This document shows, piece by piece, positions 45,063 to 54,375 of a stretch of 64,000 nucleotides of DNA. The notes beneath the pieces are model-generated. The model did not search any database, was not told where the DNA came from, and saw nothing but the letters and a program-made list of their open reading frames with translations. Source of the DNA: Sepiola atlantica. Lineage: Eukaryota > Mollusca > Cephalopoda > Sepiida > Sepiolidae. The stretch's first letter is position 1, and the number at the start of each line of letters is the position of its first letter. The position numbers were made by a program, and so were the translations under genes. The stretch covers positions 103,978,000 through 104,041,999 of the forward strand of contig OY744519.1 in assembly GCA_963556195.1 (NCBI GenBank). The letters run 5' to 3'.

Positions 45063-45541
45063 TCAATATATATGTGTGATAATTAAACAGACAATCAACA
45101 CGGGAAGTCAAATTCGCCCGATGAATTTTCAACCGGTGAATACCATAAAAAATATCCAATAAATAAAACGCCTATGTAAACAAATAATTATTTATATATA
45201 ACATTAAATATCATAGTGTTTTATTCCTTTTTAATTTGAATATGTACATTTAATTTCTTAAGAAAAATAATAATAAACTTTAAAATATTTATTATTAAGT
45301 AATGTATTACTTTTTTTTGTTAAAACCCGGGTTTAATTTAAGGCGACACATCTGCCGGTGAAATCTCGGCAGTGAGAAAAAATCTCGATTTATTTGATCT
45401 TAAAGTTGCAATGCTCAAATAAATACAAAATTTTGAAGAAAAATATTTCTTGTGGTAACTTTTGACATTATTTGGCAACTTTCTTCGAGTGCGATAATTT
45501 ACAGTTTCAAAATCGACCTCCCCTAATATATATATATATAT

Positions 45542-45580
45542 ACTAGCAAAACCTACCCGCCCTCCGGGCAGCAATTAATT
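45542..45580 (-). mobile_element. Helitron-type 3' terminus (minus strand)
   Basis: On the minus strand 'tgcccggagggcgggtaggt' is followed by 'tttgctag', then T. GCCCG and CGGGT form a GC-rich hairpin upstream of the terminal CTAG. It abuts a short TA run beside the right end of the DNA transposon. Confidence 0.55.
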
Positions 45581-45589
45581 TGGGGAAGG

Positions 45590-45870
45590 TATAGTTAACT
45601 AACATATTTGTAACACTAACCCTAAGTCCGACTGGCACGTAATTGCCTAAAAGTATGGACCCCGGAAAAAATATAACGCACAGAATAACGCACAATTTAT
45701 GTTGAATATATATGAAACTGATCCATTACTCTAAATTGTAAAATAAGTTTTCTTTCTTTCCATTTTCCACAGTGTTCACACGTAATCGCCTAAAAAAGCA
45801 GAATATATTTTTTATTTGGGGGATAGCAGAGTGTGTTAATCTACAAATTTACCCATATTTTATTTTTTAA
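45590..45870. mobile_element. Foldback (FB) element, partial
   Basis: It contains 'ctaaccctaagtccgactgg', 'gcacgtaattgcctaaaag' and 'cacgtaatcgcctaaaaa', and ends 'gtgttaatctacaaatttac'. The left terminal repeat is missing. Confidence 0.55.
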
Positions 45871-46032
45871 ATCTTATATTTTTTAACTGAAGGCCTTTTT
45901 TATTTTAATTTTAAGCAATTGAGTTTAGTTGTATTATTATTTTGCGTGAAAATTAAATAAATAGCTTGGTAAAAATTATCTAAATAATTAAATAACTTAT
46001 TTTTCATGTATAAAAAAAAATATTAAGTTTTG

Positions 46033-46470
46033 GTAGATTAACACCCTCAACTACCCCACACTCACCAAAAAATATGATTTTACTTTTTTAGGCGATTACG
46101 TGTGGATACCCAGAAAATCCTGGCGACAATAGAAAACAACAAAAAAATTATTTTAGAATGTAGAGTTGTGCATCAGTGTCGCATATAAATTTAACTTAAA
46201 ATGATCCTCCATATCCGGGCCATTCTAGGGTTTTATGGCACTTAACCATTTTCTTTTTGCTATTGGAGATAAATTCTGTGCGTTATTTTTTTTTTTTGGG
46301 GGGGGGGAGGCAGGGTCCACTCTTTTAGGTGATTACGTGTGGTTTTACGACCTTGCCAGTCGGACTTAAGGTTAGTGTTAAAAATACATTAGTCAACTGT
46401 CCTAATAAGTTAGACTAACGCTAAAAACTAGAATCACATTGTTTAAACTTAGCTGAGGGTGTTAATCTAC
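46033..46470. mobile_element. Foldback (FB) element with clear terminal inverted repeats
   Basis: GTAGATTAACACCCTCAACT at 46033-46052 and AGCTGAGGGTGTTAATCTAC at 46451-46470 match at 19 of 20 positions as inverted repeats, and similarity extends a few bases outward. The interior shares 'aggcgattacgtgtgg', 'ccgggccattctagggtttt' and 'agtcggacttaaggttagtg' with 5424-6050. There is no coding capacity. The superfamily is unknown. Confidence 0.75.
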
Positions 46471-46954
46471 AAATTTATCAAAGTTTGTTGTTAAAATTAT
46501 GGAAGTCTCTGAGTAAAAGCATTTTTTTTAACTAATCCCATCCCCAATTAATTGGTGTTTTGTTTACCTTCTCTCCAGCAGGTTAGGCACAAGGTCAGGT
46601 GTGAGTTTTGATGAAAGAATTTCTGTGGAACGAACTTAAGTTTTTAAAAAATATGAATCTATTTTTTTATTATTTAAAAAGCTGAGAGGGGTGTGGAACT
46701 TTTCTTTTTTCTTTATTATAGCAAATATAATTATATTCAATAGTTGTTGTCGTCGTTGTAAACAACACATTTAGTTTTAAATATAAAGTATATATTAAAA
46801 GAAAAACTTTATTAGTTATTGTGTTCAATGCAGAGTGTAATTTAAAAAAAAATACTCTAAGTAACCTAAGTTGTTGGTTCGTGTAAACATACGCGTGACC
46901 GGAATATATTTGAATTTCAAAATAATCATTATGAAAGTTAAAATCGTTGGAATT

Positions 46955-47022
46955 AATATTACTACTACTACTACTACTATTACTACTACTACTACTACTA
47001 CTAATAATAATAATAATAACAT
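46955..47022. repeat. (ACT)n(AAT)n microsatellite
   Basis: ACT/ATT run followed by AAT run. It explains two opposing spurious open frames. Confidence 0.95.
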
Positions 47023-47464
47023 TAATATTAACAAAACTTTTGAATATGTATGAGAAAACTGTAAAACGAAAATAGAAATGATTTGTTCAGAATATTAATT
47101 TATTAGAAAGTGTTTATAAAATTATTATGCCAATGAAGCATTGAATTGAATGTGTTTACGCAGTGTTCTGTTGGCTATATATAATGTATTTGAAAATACT
47201 TTAATGTATAATTGAATTAAATAAGCGCAACTTGTTTTGATATAAACATAGTTAGGATAAATGGAAATATATTTTGTATTTATTCATTTAGATATAAAGC
47301 CCCTTTAAGAAATCAAAGTTTAGTACTGTCCGAGAAGATTAAAGATAGACTGTCACTTAGCTTTAAAGCAAGGTTCTGACAACGTTCGATGAACCCTCTC
47401 AATTGTCTACTGTCTGCAGCAGCTTTTTTAAGGCACAAATAGAATTTAATTTCCCCTTAATCAC

Positions 47465-47625
47465 GTGGTAGTTCCCGGTGGCCGCAGGGATAGAGCTTGC
47501 AGATTATAGGCTGAGTCTGTAAACTGGGTTAGCCCCTTACGACCATCTGAAATTATCACTTCTTACACTGATGAGAGCAAATAGCTGGAAACACCGGTGT
47601 CTGTGGATAATAATAATTTAACATT
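47465..47625 (+). mobile_element. tRNA-derived SINE, copy 2
   Basis: The head carries 'ggtggccgcagggatagagc' (box A-like) and a damaged box B 'aaactgggttagccc'. The body 'actgatgagagcaaatagct' and 'ggaaacaccggtgtctgtgg' matches the body of the SINE at 39397. It ends in a (AAT)n-like tail. Confidence 0.6.
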
Positions 47626-47626
47626 G

Positions 47627-47651
47627 TTATCTCTCTCTCTCTCTCTGTCTA

Positions 47652-47700
<49 letters not shown>
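47627..47700. repeat. (CT)n(TA)n microsatellite
   Basis: A CT run followed by about 50 bases of TA. Confidence 0.95.
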
Positions 47701-47704
<4 letters not shown>

Positions 47705-47763
47705 ATAGAGCACTCTCGGCTGCTGAAAATATTTAATATCAACTTTTAGATTTCATTCACTGT

Positions 47764-48050
47764 AGTAATCTTGTGCTGATAGCATAACAGATAAGATACC
47801 TGCTTGTTGTCAAAGTTGCCAGGTTTTGATCTCAGCTTGAAGCACTTTCTTCTCTCATCACACTGAAGAGTTATGATACAACGAAACAGTTTGTGGATAA
47901 AGGCATTGGATGGAAGTCAAAGGTGACTTCAATCTGGGATTCAAATCGTGCAACGACTGGAACAGTTATATATAGCCACATTGATGATTCTTGGTTAAGA
48001 TAAAACATATTTATGTCGATATTAAACTATTTTTTCTAAAAATGATTATT
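47764..48050 (+). repeat. Repeat V, copy 1: tRNA-like start and unoccupied SINE site
   Basis: It begins with a degenerate tRNA-like pair (box A-like 'tagcataacagataagatac', box B-like 'ccaggttttgatctcagc') and continues through 'gatggaagtcaaaggtgact', 'tcaatctgggattcaaatcg', 'ggaacagttatatatagcca' and 'cattgatgattcttgg'. The stretch 47890-48040 is the empty-site version of 48235-48317 plus 48616-48710. It fits a tRNA-headed SINE family. Confidence 0.55.
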
Positions 48051-48317
48051 TAAAGCTTCCTTTACAGACTAGCACTGTTAAAGAGAAATATTTTAAAAGA
48101 GGTTTCCAACTTTGTAATATTGTGAAAGTTCCCTCCCTTGGGTTGTTGAGCACACTTGGAGGCTTGCTATCTATCCACTAAAAAGAATAGTAGAATTTAC
48201 TTCTCTTTTATTTCACATAACTCTTATGACAACCGTGATGATAAAGGTGTTTGATGGAAGTCGAAGGTGACTTCAATCTGGGATTAATATCGTGCAACCA
48301 CTGGAACAATTATATAT

Positions 48318-48615
48318 TCTTGGCCTCTGTTCAGTCTTGAGAGACAATGGATACTCCCTGTAAAAACGGCTGCACGTGTAATTGTGAAGCAAGAGTTGTG
48401 CAATCGCCAAACACATCGCTCCTGAATCGACACTGCTTGAATCCAGTGGTAAGGAGAAGTCCAGGACGATTGGAAACAATGCCGAGATAAGCGGAGAGCA
48501 CATACAGCACCTGGTATTCCCAAATGGGCACCCATTTAGTACTGATCAGGCTCAACGTCGCTTAACTTCGGTGCTCTAACGGGATCCTGTATGTAAACGT
48601 GATTATGCCATATAG
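48318..48615 (-). mobile_element. 5S-rRNA-headed SINE, full length, with target duplication
   Basis: The element is 298 bases on the minus strand. Its first 115 bases are 5S rRNA-like, beginning at the 5S start. The body follows ('ctctccgcttatctcggcat', 'ccttaccactggattcaagc', 'gaatcgacactgc' on the complement) and the 3' end is 'agaggccaaga'. The 5S part keeps recognisable internal promoter boxes: an A box around 'agttaagcgacgttgag', and a C box 'aatgggtgcccatttgggaa', which is mutated in the middle. Flanking TTATATAT repeats and the empty paralogue define the ends exactly. It belongs to the SINE3-like, 5S-derived class. A headless copy lies at 30803-30972. The three overlapping minus-strand frames here are artefacts. 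Confidence 0.85.
48501..48615 (-). pseudogene. 5S rRNA-derived head of the SINE
   Basis: On the minus strand 'ggatcccgttagagcaccga', 'agttaagcgacgttgagcct', 'gatcagtactaaatgggtg' and 'tttgggaataccaggtgctg' follow the 5S rRNA order from 5' end to 3' end without gaps larger than a base. It is not a free-standing 5S gene, because it has no Pol III T-run terminator and continues into the SINE body. Confidence 0.85.
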
Positions 48616-48737
48616 TTATATATAGCCACACTGATATTCTTGGTGAAGATGAACCATATATGTATGTGCTTATTAAAATATTTATCATAAAAATAATTAC
48701 ATTTCTGTGACTCTTGCTGAAAATAATTACTTAACTA

Positions 48738-49948
48738 CACGATGTTGCAGCAAAATCTGACACTTTGCAAAAGAAAACGAAATAGGCAATAAAAACAAAA
48801 ATTGTATATGCAAGAGCTTGACAGTTTATTTAGCAACAGTTAGAGTTACATACTACATTATTTTTCAATGTAACCGACAGAGACGACCATCTCAAGTTGA
48901 GCGCAAAATGAGTTATACACTTTGGCAACCATGTCCTTGTCTATAGTGGCGAACGACTCCACAATGGCAGCTTTCAGAGAGTCGACTGTGTTGTAGGCAT
49001 GCTTGTTGGTCTTGACCTCGATAACACCCCAAAAGAAATAGTCAAGGAAAGTTGTAGTCGGGTGAGTAGGGCAGCCACAAGTCCGGCAACTAGTGGCAAA
49101 CATTGTTGAGCAGCCACACCTGAGTCGTCTTGGCCTTGTGTGCAAAAGCAGAACCTTGCTCGAAGACATAGCAGCGTTCGGTGGCAATCTCGTCTATCCA
49201 GGGCTTCACTACACTCAACACCTACTGGTAGATCTCGGCGGTGACTCTCAAGCCCTTTTTAAGGAAGAATAGAGGTATTACATTTCCCTTGCTGGAGATG
49301 ACATCAAAAACAATGATGGAGAAGGGAAACTTTATGTGCTTCAGGATGAGAACCTCCTCGATGTCTTTGCAGATACATCTGTCATTTTGCCTATTGCTCG
49401 GCAGGTTCTGGTCAAAATTCTTTTCATCAGAGAAGAACATCAGCATCCCAGCAGACCCATGCTTGAGCTCGTTCAGCAAAGCTGCTGCCTGGTTCTTTGA
49501 CTCCTTGGAGGTATTCATGATGAGCATGTGGTGAGACTTACTATAGAAGGAGTAACCAATGTCCTTCTTGATCGTTTAGCAGGTTGTCTACTTGTGACAA
49601 TTCATGTCAACGGCGATCTTGGCATAGCTCTAGCTTCCATCATTGTCGACTGTCTCCTTGACTGCGGCGACGAACTTGTTGGCCATAACGGACAAAGAAT
49701 GAACGCTGTGGTCCTTTCGTTTGGCAGTAGACTCGTCCTTGTTCTCGCATGCCTTCCACTTTCTCTAAATGTCCATGACCATGGTCCTCTTGAACCGAAA
49801 TCATGCTATAACTTCCACAGGCTTCTTCCGCTCATATTCCATCCTGGAAAAAGATAGAAAAAAACGTTAGTTCATTATGCATATATATCTTGTTTTTATT
49901 GCCCATTTCATTTACGTTTTGTCAAGTGTCGGATTTTGCTGCAACAGG
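48738..49948 (-). mobile_element. Mariner element, nearly complete, 1.2 kb
   Basis: Both ends are present: 'tgttgcagcaaaatctgaca' on the left and, on the complement, 'tgttgcagcaaaatccgaca' on the right, with similarity continuing through 'ggcaataaaaac'. TA dinucleotides at 48736-48737 and 49949-49950 fit the mariner TA target, allowing a small indel at the left tip. The transposase frame fills the inside on the minus strand. Length and layout match typical mariners of about 1.3 kb. Confidence 0.85.
48858..49857 (-). pseudogene. Mariner transposase (broken)
   Basis: From 49857 the minus-strand pieces read EYERKKPVE, then an RTMVMDI linker, then MLIMNTSKESK and HGSAGMLMFFSDEKNFDQNL (first catalytic Asp in SDEK), then IIVFDVISSKGNVIPLFF and LRVTAEIYQ. 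A stop at 49222 ends this frame. It resumes with VVKPWIDEI, the usual QDSA motif changed to QGSA (second Asp lost), and, after a shift near 49080, FFWGVIEVKTNKHAYNTVDSLKAAI. The third Asp lies in the YSPDY-type segment. This copy is inactive through frameshifts, a stop and loss of a catalytic Asp. Confidence 0.85.
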
Positions 49949-50011
49949 TAGTATATATGAAAATAATAAATAACTAGGCAAAGTTTTATTGATTTTATAT
50001 ATATATATACT

Positions 50012-50450
50012 AGTAGAATACTGTCCCAGGATGGGTATAAGAAATAAATATAGCATAAGTTTTAAATTTTAATGTTTTTTTCTTTTTTTGAAGGGTATGG
50101 TACAGTTTCAGTGGCACTCACCTAAATAGTAAAGTTAACAAAAAAAAAAAGTATCTATTACTCACCCTGTTGCTAAGAATATAAATTCCATCATTAATGA
50201 TTATAAGTTCTATAGTTTGTGATTTTACCAATCACATACATCCTTTTAAAAATGTATTGCTTAATATAACTTAAAATTTGATGTGGAGCAATTCTTTTCT
50301 CTATTAAATTCTTTTTTGGGGGACACAAACTAAATAGTAAAGTGTACAAAAAATAATGTGCCCATCTTATTCACTGGGTTATCAGGAATATATGTTCCAA
50401 AATTCATAATGATCCGTTCATTAGTTTAGCAAATTACTCTGTATGTAGAT
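50012..50450 (-). mobile_element. Non-autonomous Helitron with internal repeats (minus strand)
   Basis: On the minus strand it ends 'atacccatcctgggacagta', then 'ttctactag', then T, the same terminus as at 29645. The interior repeats the 'ttaactttac-atttag-tgag' and 'cattatgaattttggaa' units twice (around 50120-50220 and 50330-50430). It abuts a TA run on its 3' side. Confidence 0.65.
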
Positions 50451-50459
50451 ATATATACA

Positions 50460-50940
50460 CACATACCTTATTATATACATATCTATAGTAAAATTGGTTT
50501 GATTTGGCATATCAATCCTTTTGTGCTTTATTTAATGCTGAAACAATACCTATTGCAAACAATTCATTTTATTGGATGAATGCAAGTTGCTATTACACCA
50601 ATAACCGAGGGAAATTTGTTGGTTCCTACCTTTCCCAAGGCTATTAATGTCTGAACACTACCAATCACTATCGGCAGTTTGAAGTCTAATCAAGTTCTGA
50701 ATTAAACCCTTTTGACTTTTTCCTTTAGGGATACCTAAAGCAAAAAGGTTTGCTGACATTGTGCGCAAACTCTTGAGGATTTGAAAGATTAGTTCAGAAA
50801 GGAACTATTTCAGTCCGATTACATGTCATGAATAACTACAACAATAGCTGCTATTTGTCTGCTATAATTTTTAGAAATCATTAAAACAATCTTGAGCGTC
50901 TGAGTTTATTCTTGAGCAAAGACAGCAAAACGATTTAGCA
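50460..50940. other. Unclassified stretch
   Basis: A segment at 50505-50650 ('gcatatcaatccttttgtgc', 'ctacctttcccaag') resembles 60750-60890 and 31065-31085 loosely. It may be one more degenerate repeat. Confidence 0.35.
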
Positions 50941-50944
50941 AGTT

Positions 50945-51240
50945 CATCATCATATTTGGTTCAACGTCTGTTTTACAGGCTGGCATGAGTTGAACGGCTT
51001 TAAGAAATTGACTTCCAAAGTAACCTATCTCTGGTCTTTATTTATCCCTCTTTCCATCAGGTTTATTTATATTATTTCCTCTCATGTTTTTCTTGACCTT
51101 TCCCTGTGAACTGAACGAGCTACCTCAACTGTTTTACATCTAATAACCAAAAAACTCTCATGCATTCTTTTAACGTGGTCATACCATCAAAGTCTCCTGT
51201 TCTTCACACATCTCCACATACTTTCCAGATTTAATCTTCC
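50945..51240 (-). mobile_element. LINE alpha 3' end (minus strand), copy a
   Basis: On the minus strand it reads CVKNRRL-WYDHVKRMHES, then a KVEVARSV-type stretch, then KTxE and the 3' region, ending in TGATGATGA at the left. It lies directly against copy b in the same direction, and both start at the same 'tcagaggaagattaaatctg'-type point. Confidence 0.75.
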
Positions 51241-51605
51241 TCTGAAATTCATTTTACATTCTGGCATTAAGAAATTGATTTTCAAACTAACCTATCTTGG
51301 CCCAGGTCTTTATTTATCCCGCTTTCCCTCAGATCTATTTATGTCACTTCCTCCCATGTTTTCCTTGGCCTTCCTCTGTAAACTGAACCTGCTACCTTAA
51401 CTGTTCTACACTTATCTAAGAACTCTCATGCATTCTTTCAATGTGGCCATACCATCATAATCTCCTGTTCTGCACACATCTCCCTGTACTGTCCAGATTT
51501 AATCTTCCTCTGAAGTCATCAGAACAAAGCTTTTCTTTAAGACTCACATTACACATCCATCATACTATTTTCATATCATTTCTCTCCATGCAACACATGT
51601 GTAGA
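51241..51605 (-). mobile_element. LINE alpha 3' end (minus strand), copy b
   Basis: It covers the NDMKIV-MMDV, CVQNRRL-WYGHIERMHES and RRPRKTWEEVT segments, reaching further 5' than copy a. Its own 3' tip is lost where copy a begins, so the pair looks like an unequal tandem duplication within the element. Confidence 0.75.
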
Positions 51606-51619
51606 AAAATACTAACAAT

Positions 51620-52250
51620 CCCTTAGTTATACAATGAACTATCCCTAGTAAAATATCAATGACGACGATGCTAGCCCTAAGGAGTATGACACTATTACGA
51701 GTACAGGCGTGTCGTTTCCCGTATACATTACAAGCCAGTTATGCACTTATAACTACCTATTGCATTGTGCACTTATAGTAATAAACCCTTTTATATTTGT
51801 ATGTTGGCCGTTCGAGTTATTACTAAATACCTTTTGGATAACATTACAAACCACATTAACTGAAAGAGTATCACAAGGCCTTTAGAATGGAATATGTGCA
51901 ATATATCTCCAGGGCTCCAATAAAGGATTGCATACAAAATTCCATGATGGTCCCTGAGTTTGTCACAAGTCTTAAATAAGACTGCAGGGTAAAATTGTTG
52001 AAACATTGTGATAACAAAAACAACTACAAAATGCTAACCAATCTGAAGATTGTAAATACTAATGAAAATTAGTAATCCCCAAAATACAGACTAATATTTT
52101 TGGTCCTTATGAACTTTCTTCACTGGAGCAATTTCGTTCCGGTTAATTTGGGATTTAGTATAACCTATTACTACAGTGTTACGTTATTTTCTTTACCTTA
52201 AAAAACTAAGACCGTCACGAGAAAGATGGGTTTTTTTTTTGCATTTTGGT
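51620..52250. other. Unclassified stretch
   Basis: No supported coding frame or repeat. The minus-strand 71-codon frame at 51791-52006 has no recognisable motif. Confidence 0.4.
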
Positions 52251-52254
52251 ACAT

Positions 52255-52480
52255 TTGTAAATTAACACTCATTGCTGAATTACCCCCCCCCCCCCTGAGA
52301 TTCTACTTAATTTTCTTTAGGTGATCACGTGTGTACACTCTGAAAAATTTGTCAAAAAGAAGTAGATAAACAAAAGACAATTATTTACTCACCCCCTTTT
52401 CCGAGCCATTCTAGCGTTTTAAGGCAGTTAAAATCTTTTGCCACTAACTCTAAGTTCGAGTGGCTACCAGTGAGGATTAG
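52255..52480. mobile_element. Foldback (FB) element, partial
   Basis: It starts 'taaattaacactcattgctg', followed by a C run, 'gattctacttaattttcttt', 'aggtgatcacgtgtgtacac' and 'tctaagttcgagtgg'. It is the left half of an FB element. Confidence 0.55.
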
Positions 52481-52799
52481 GTTAAATGTTTTGAAAAATA
52501 ATTTATTGGAATGTTAAAAAAATAATTTATTGGAATGTTAAAAAAATAATTTCTTGGGGGGGAAAAAGAATGTTTTTTTAAAACAAAATTATTTGAGAGG
52601 ACATTTATATCACTGCAAATTTGATCGAAAGAGTTTTAAATATTGGGTACAAAATCGACTTAATATCGATAAGAAAAAAACAATACAAAACCTAAATTAA
52701 CCGGAACTAAATTTCTCCAGTCAAGAAAATATATTTTTTATGTTCTTTTTAGAAATATAATCAGTTCTTTCAAGGTAATTGTGTTTGTGTTTTTTTGTT

Positions 52800-53175
52800 G
52801 GTTTTTTTTCAGAATTTTTTAGATGAAGATTGATAATTTGTATTATTTTGACTATTACTTGGTTATTATATTCACAACGTTTCTACTGATTTAACCTCCG
52901 ACCTACTTCAGGTGCATCTTTTCGAACTTATGAATCTATATAGAATTTTAAACTGAATCTTTTATTTAATCAATGAGAGTAGATTATTCTTGTTCAATCA
53001 GCCATGACCGGGTGAAAGTGTTAATTTAATTTTTTTTTAATTCTTAGTATCACCTCTAGTGAGGATTGAACCATCAATCTCCGGAATACTGTAACTTAGT
53101 ACTGATTGTTACTCAACACCATTACCTGTTGTGTTGGAGGTCTATGTGGGAAATAACAACCAAGATAAGAGTATT
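52800..53175 (-). mobile_element. SINE S1, most complete copy
   Basis: On the minus strand a tRNA-like head (53145-53060) has a box-A-like 'taatggtgttgagtaacaat' and box B 'gatggttcaatcctcac'. It runs into the S1 body: 'aggtgatactaagaatt', 'cacccggtcatggctgattg', 'attaaataaaagattc', 'cacctgaagtaggtcggagg', ending 'tcttcatctaaaaaattc'. At the right (53148-53170) a short plus-strand piece of the body lies inverted. Confidence 0.6.
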
Positions 53176-53189
53176 TATTTACTCCTCTC

Positions 53190-53554
53190 CAGGAGTTAGG
53201 TACAAGGCCAGTTTTATCTTACTCCCACAAGTAAGATGTGACCCAAGGTCGGGTTGGGAAAGTGGGGTTTGAAAAGCCAGCGCCCGAGAGGTGAGCACTC
53301 TGGCCATTAAAAATTGCCTGGGCAACCCCGTCGGCATTCCCTGATAGGATGCCTCAGGCAGTAAACAATAAACTTACTCCTCCCCAAAGAGGGGAGGCGA
53401 AGCCTGGGAGGGTGGACCTCCTAGAACTGCACAGGACAGACCCATAGACCGGCGTAAATCAAGCCCTGAAGGCCAAGACAATACCAGTCTATGGGGTGCA
53501 GTATCCATCGAATAGATACTACACTTTGATCTTAGCCAAAAGGCCAAGACCAAT
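53190..53554 (-). mobile_element. SINE with a U2 snRNA head
   Basis: On the minus strand the element starts at 53554 with 45 bases of U2 snRNA. It then switches to the SINE body ('tgcaccccatagactggtat', 'cttgatttacgccggtctat', 'gggtctgtcctgtgcagttc', 'ggcattttt'-type landmarks), with the box-like 'gaatgccgacggggttgccc' and the end 'cttgtgggagtaagataaa'. Three headless copies of the same body occur in the window. The start at U2 +1 suggests the RNA copied was a U2-SINE chimera or a template switch. Whether the family regularly carries a U2 head cannot be judged from one copy. Confidence 0.7.
53510..53554 (-). pseudogene. U2 snRNA 5' end (45 nt)
   Basis: On the minus strand 'ttggccttttggctaagatc' and 'aaagtgtagtatctattc' follow U2 snRNA from nucleotide 1 to about 45, with one extra A in AAGTG and a few changes at the very start. 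The branch-site-pairing GTAGTA is intact. The rest of U2, including the Sm site, is absent, so this is not a functional snRNA gene. Confidence 0.85.
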
Positions 53555-53839
53555 AAGAGTAGATCGAATAATCCAAATTATACAAATTCTTCTTTTTTTT
53601 TATTTTCAAAATGTGGGAGGTCTTTATGCCTCATAAATATATGTTTAGGCATGAAATAACGAAACGGTTGGTTTCCTGTAAAACGATGGCTTTTGGCTGG
53701 GATTAAGATATAGTATCTGTTCTGTCTTTGATCGGTGACACTCTTTCTAGACTGAGGCAATTTAAATTTTTGGCTCAATCTGGAGTGCTCCTTTTAGGTG
53801 AGCTGGATTTCCCCCACATTAAAACCCGACCTTGTGTTT

Positions 53840-54375
53840 AATTCTGCCCTTGTGGGGAGACATGTAAATAGAGACAAACCAAATGAAAACATGCCTGACA
53901 GAGTATAAAATCGACTCCGAAATCTAGTGGGGATGATCTCTTCTGTTCCCTACAACCCCTATTTCACAGAAGAGACATTGCTAGTCTCTCTCTACTCCAC
54001 TGTTATTTCTATGGTAAGTGCTCGATTGAACTCTGATCTCTGGTTCCCCCTTATGTACCTAATATCAAACAGAACTTCCATGAACAGAGTTTTACACAAG
54101 TTAAAATGGATGATTTACTCCTTGAAGAAGTCCCTTGTTTTGATAATCTCTTAAGACTGACTTTCACTCTATATCTAAAATGGAACACGTATCTCCAGTC
54201 TGTTGTAAGGTTGCTCGAAAAATGGCTGGATCATTCTACTGTTCCAAAAAGTATCCGATCTATGATGCAATCCGCTACCTCTATAAGAATCAGATACGTC
54301 TTAAGATGGAGTACTGCTGACACATCTAGGGAGGTGCCGCACAAAGCTCTCTTTCTTGCTTTGACAGAGGATAAA
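53840..54375 (+). mobile_element. Jockey-like LINE fragment, copy a
   Basis: Translated in pieces: SVPYNPYF, LFHRRDIASLSLLHCYFYG, then a jump back to a more N-terminal part, DDLLLEEVPCFDNLLRLTFTLYLKWNTYLQSV (thumb-like region) and ATSIRIRYVLRW. The C-terminal part precedes a more upstream part, so two fragments are joined out of order. Frames are broken. Confidence 0.65.

Larger units (their letters stand above)
42663..45526 (-). mobile_element. DNA transposon of unassigned superfamily with 18-bp inverted ends
   Basis: The left end is TTAGGGTAGGTCGATTTT. The right end, read on the complement, is TTAGGGGAGGTCGATTTT, 17 of 18 the same. Both sit directly against TA microsatellite sequence, so a TA-type or longer AT target is likely but the exact duplication cannot be told. 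The minus strand encodes a two-exon protein gene (44636-43118). Two headless U2-SINE copies (44637-45062) are inserted upstream of the surviving coding part, and the protein's N-terminus is gone. I recognise the protein as a multi-copy uncharacterised family in invertebrates, but I cannot name a transposase superfamily. Confidence 0.75.
48235..48720 (+). repeat. Repeat V, copy 2, interrupted by a 5S-SINE
   Basis: The left part (48235-48317: 'gatggaagtcgaaggtgact', 'gcaaccactggaacaattat') and the right part (48616-48710: 'ttatatatagccacactgat', 'attcttggtgaagatg') are continuous in copy 1. The insert between them is 48318-48615, with TTATATAT duplicated at 48310-48317 and 48616-48623. Confidence 0.8.

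Noticed and set aside
48273..48555. Three overlapping minus-strand open frames
   Set aside because: They lie across the 5S-SINE and its host repeat. No frame is conserved in the copy at 30.8 kb.
48501..48615. Functional 5S rRNA gene
   Set aside because: It runs into a SINE body, has a target duplication around the whole unit, lacks a terminator and has promoter changes.
53510..53554. Functional U2 snRNA gene
   Set aside because: Only 45 nt of about 190 are present. The Sm site and 3' stem-loops are missing.
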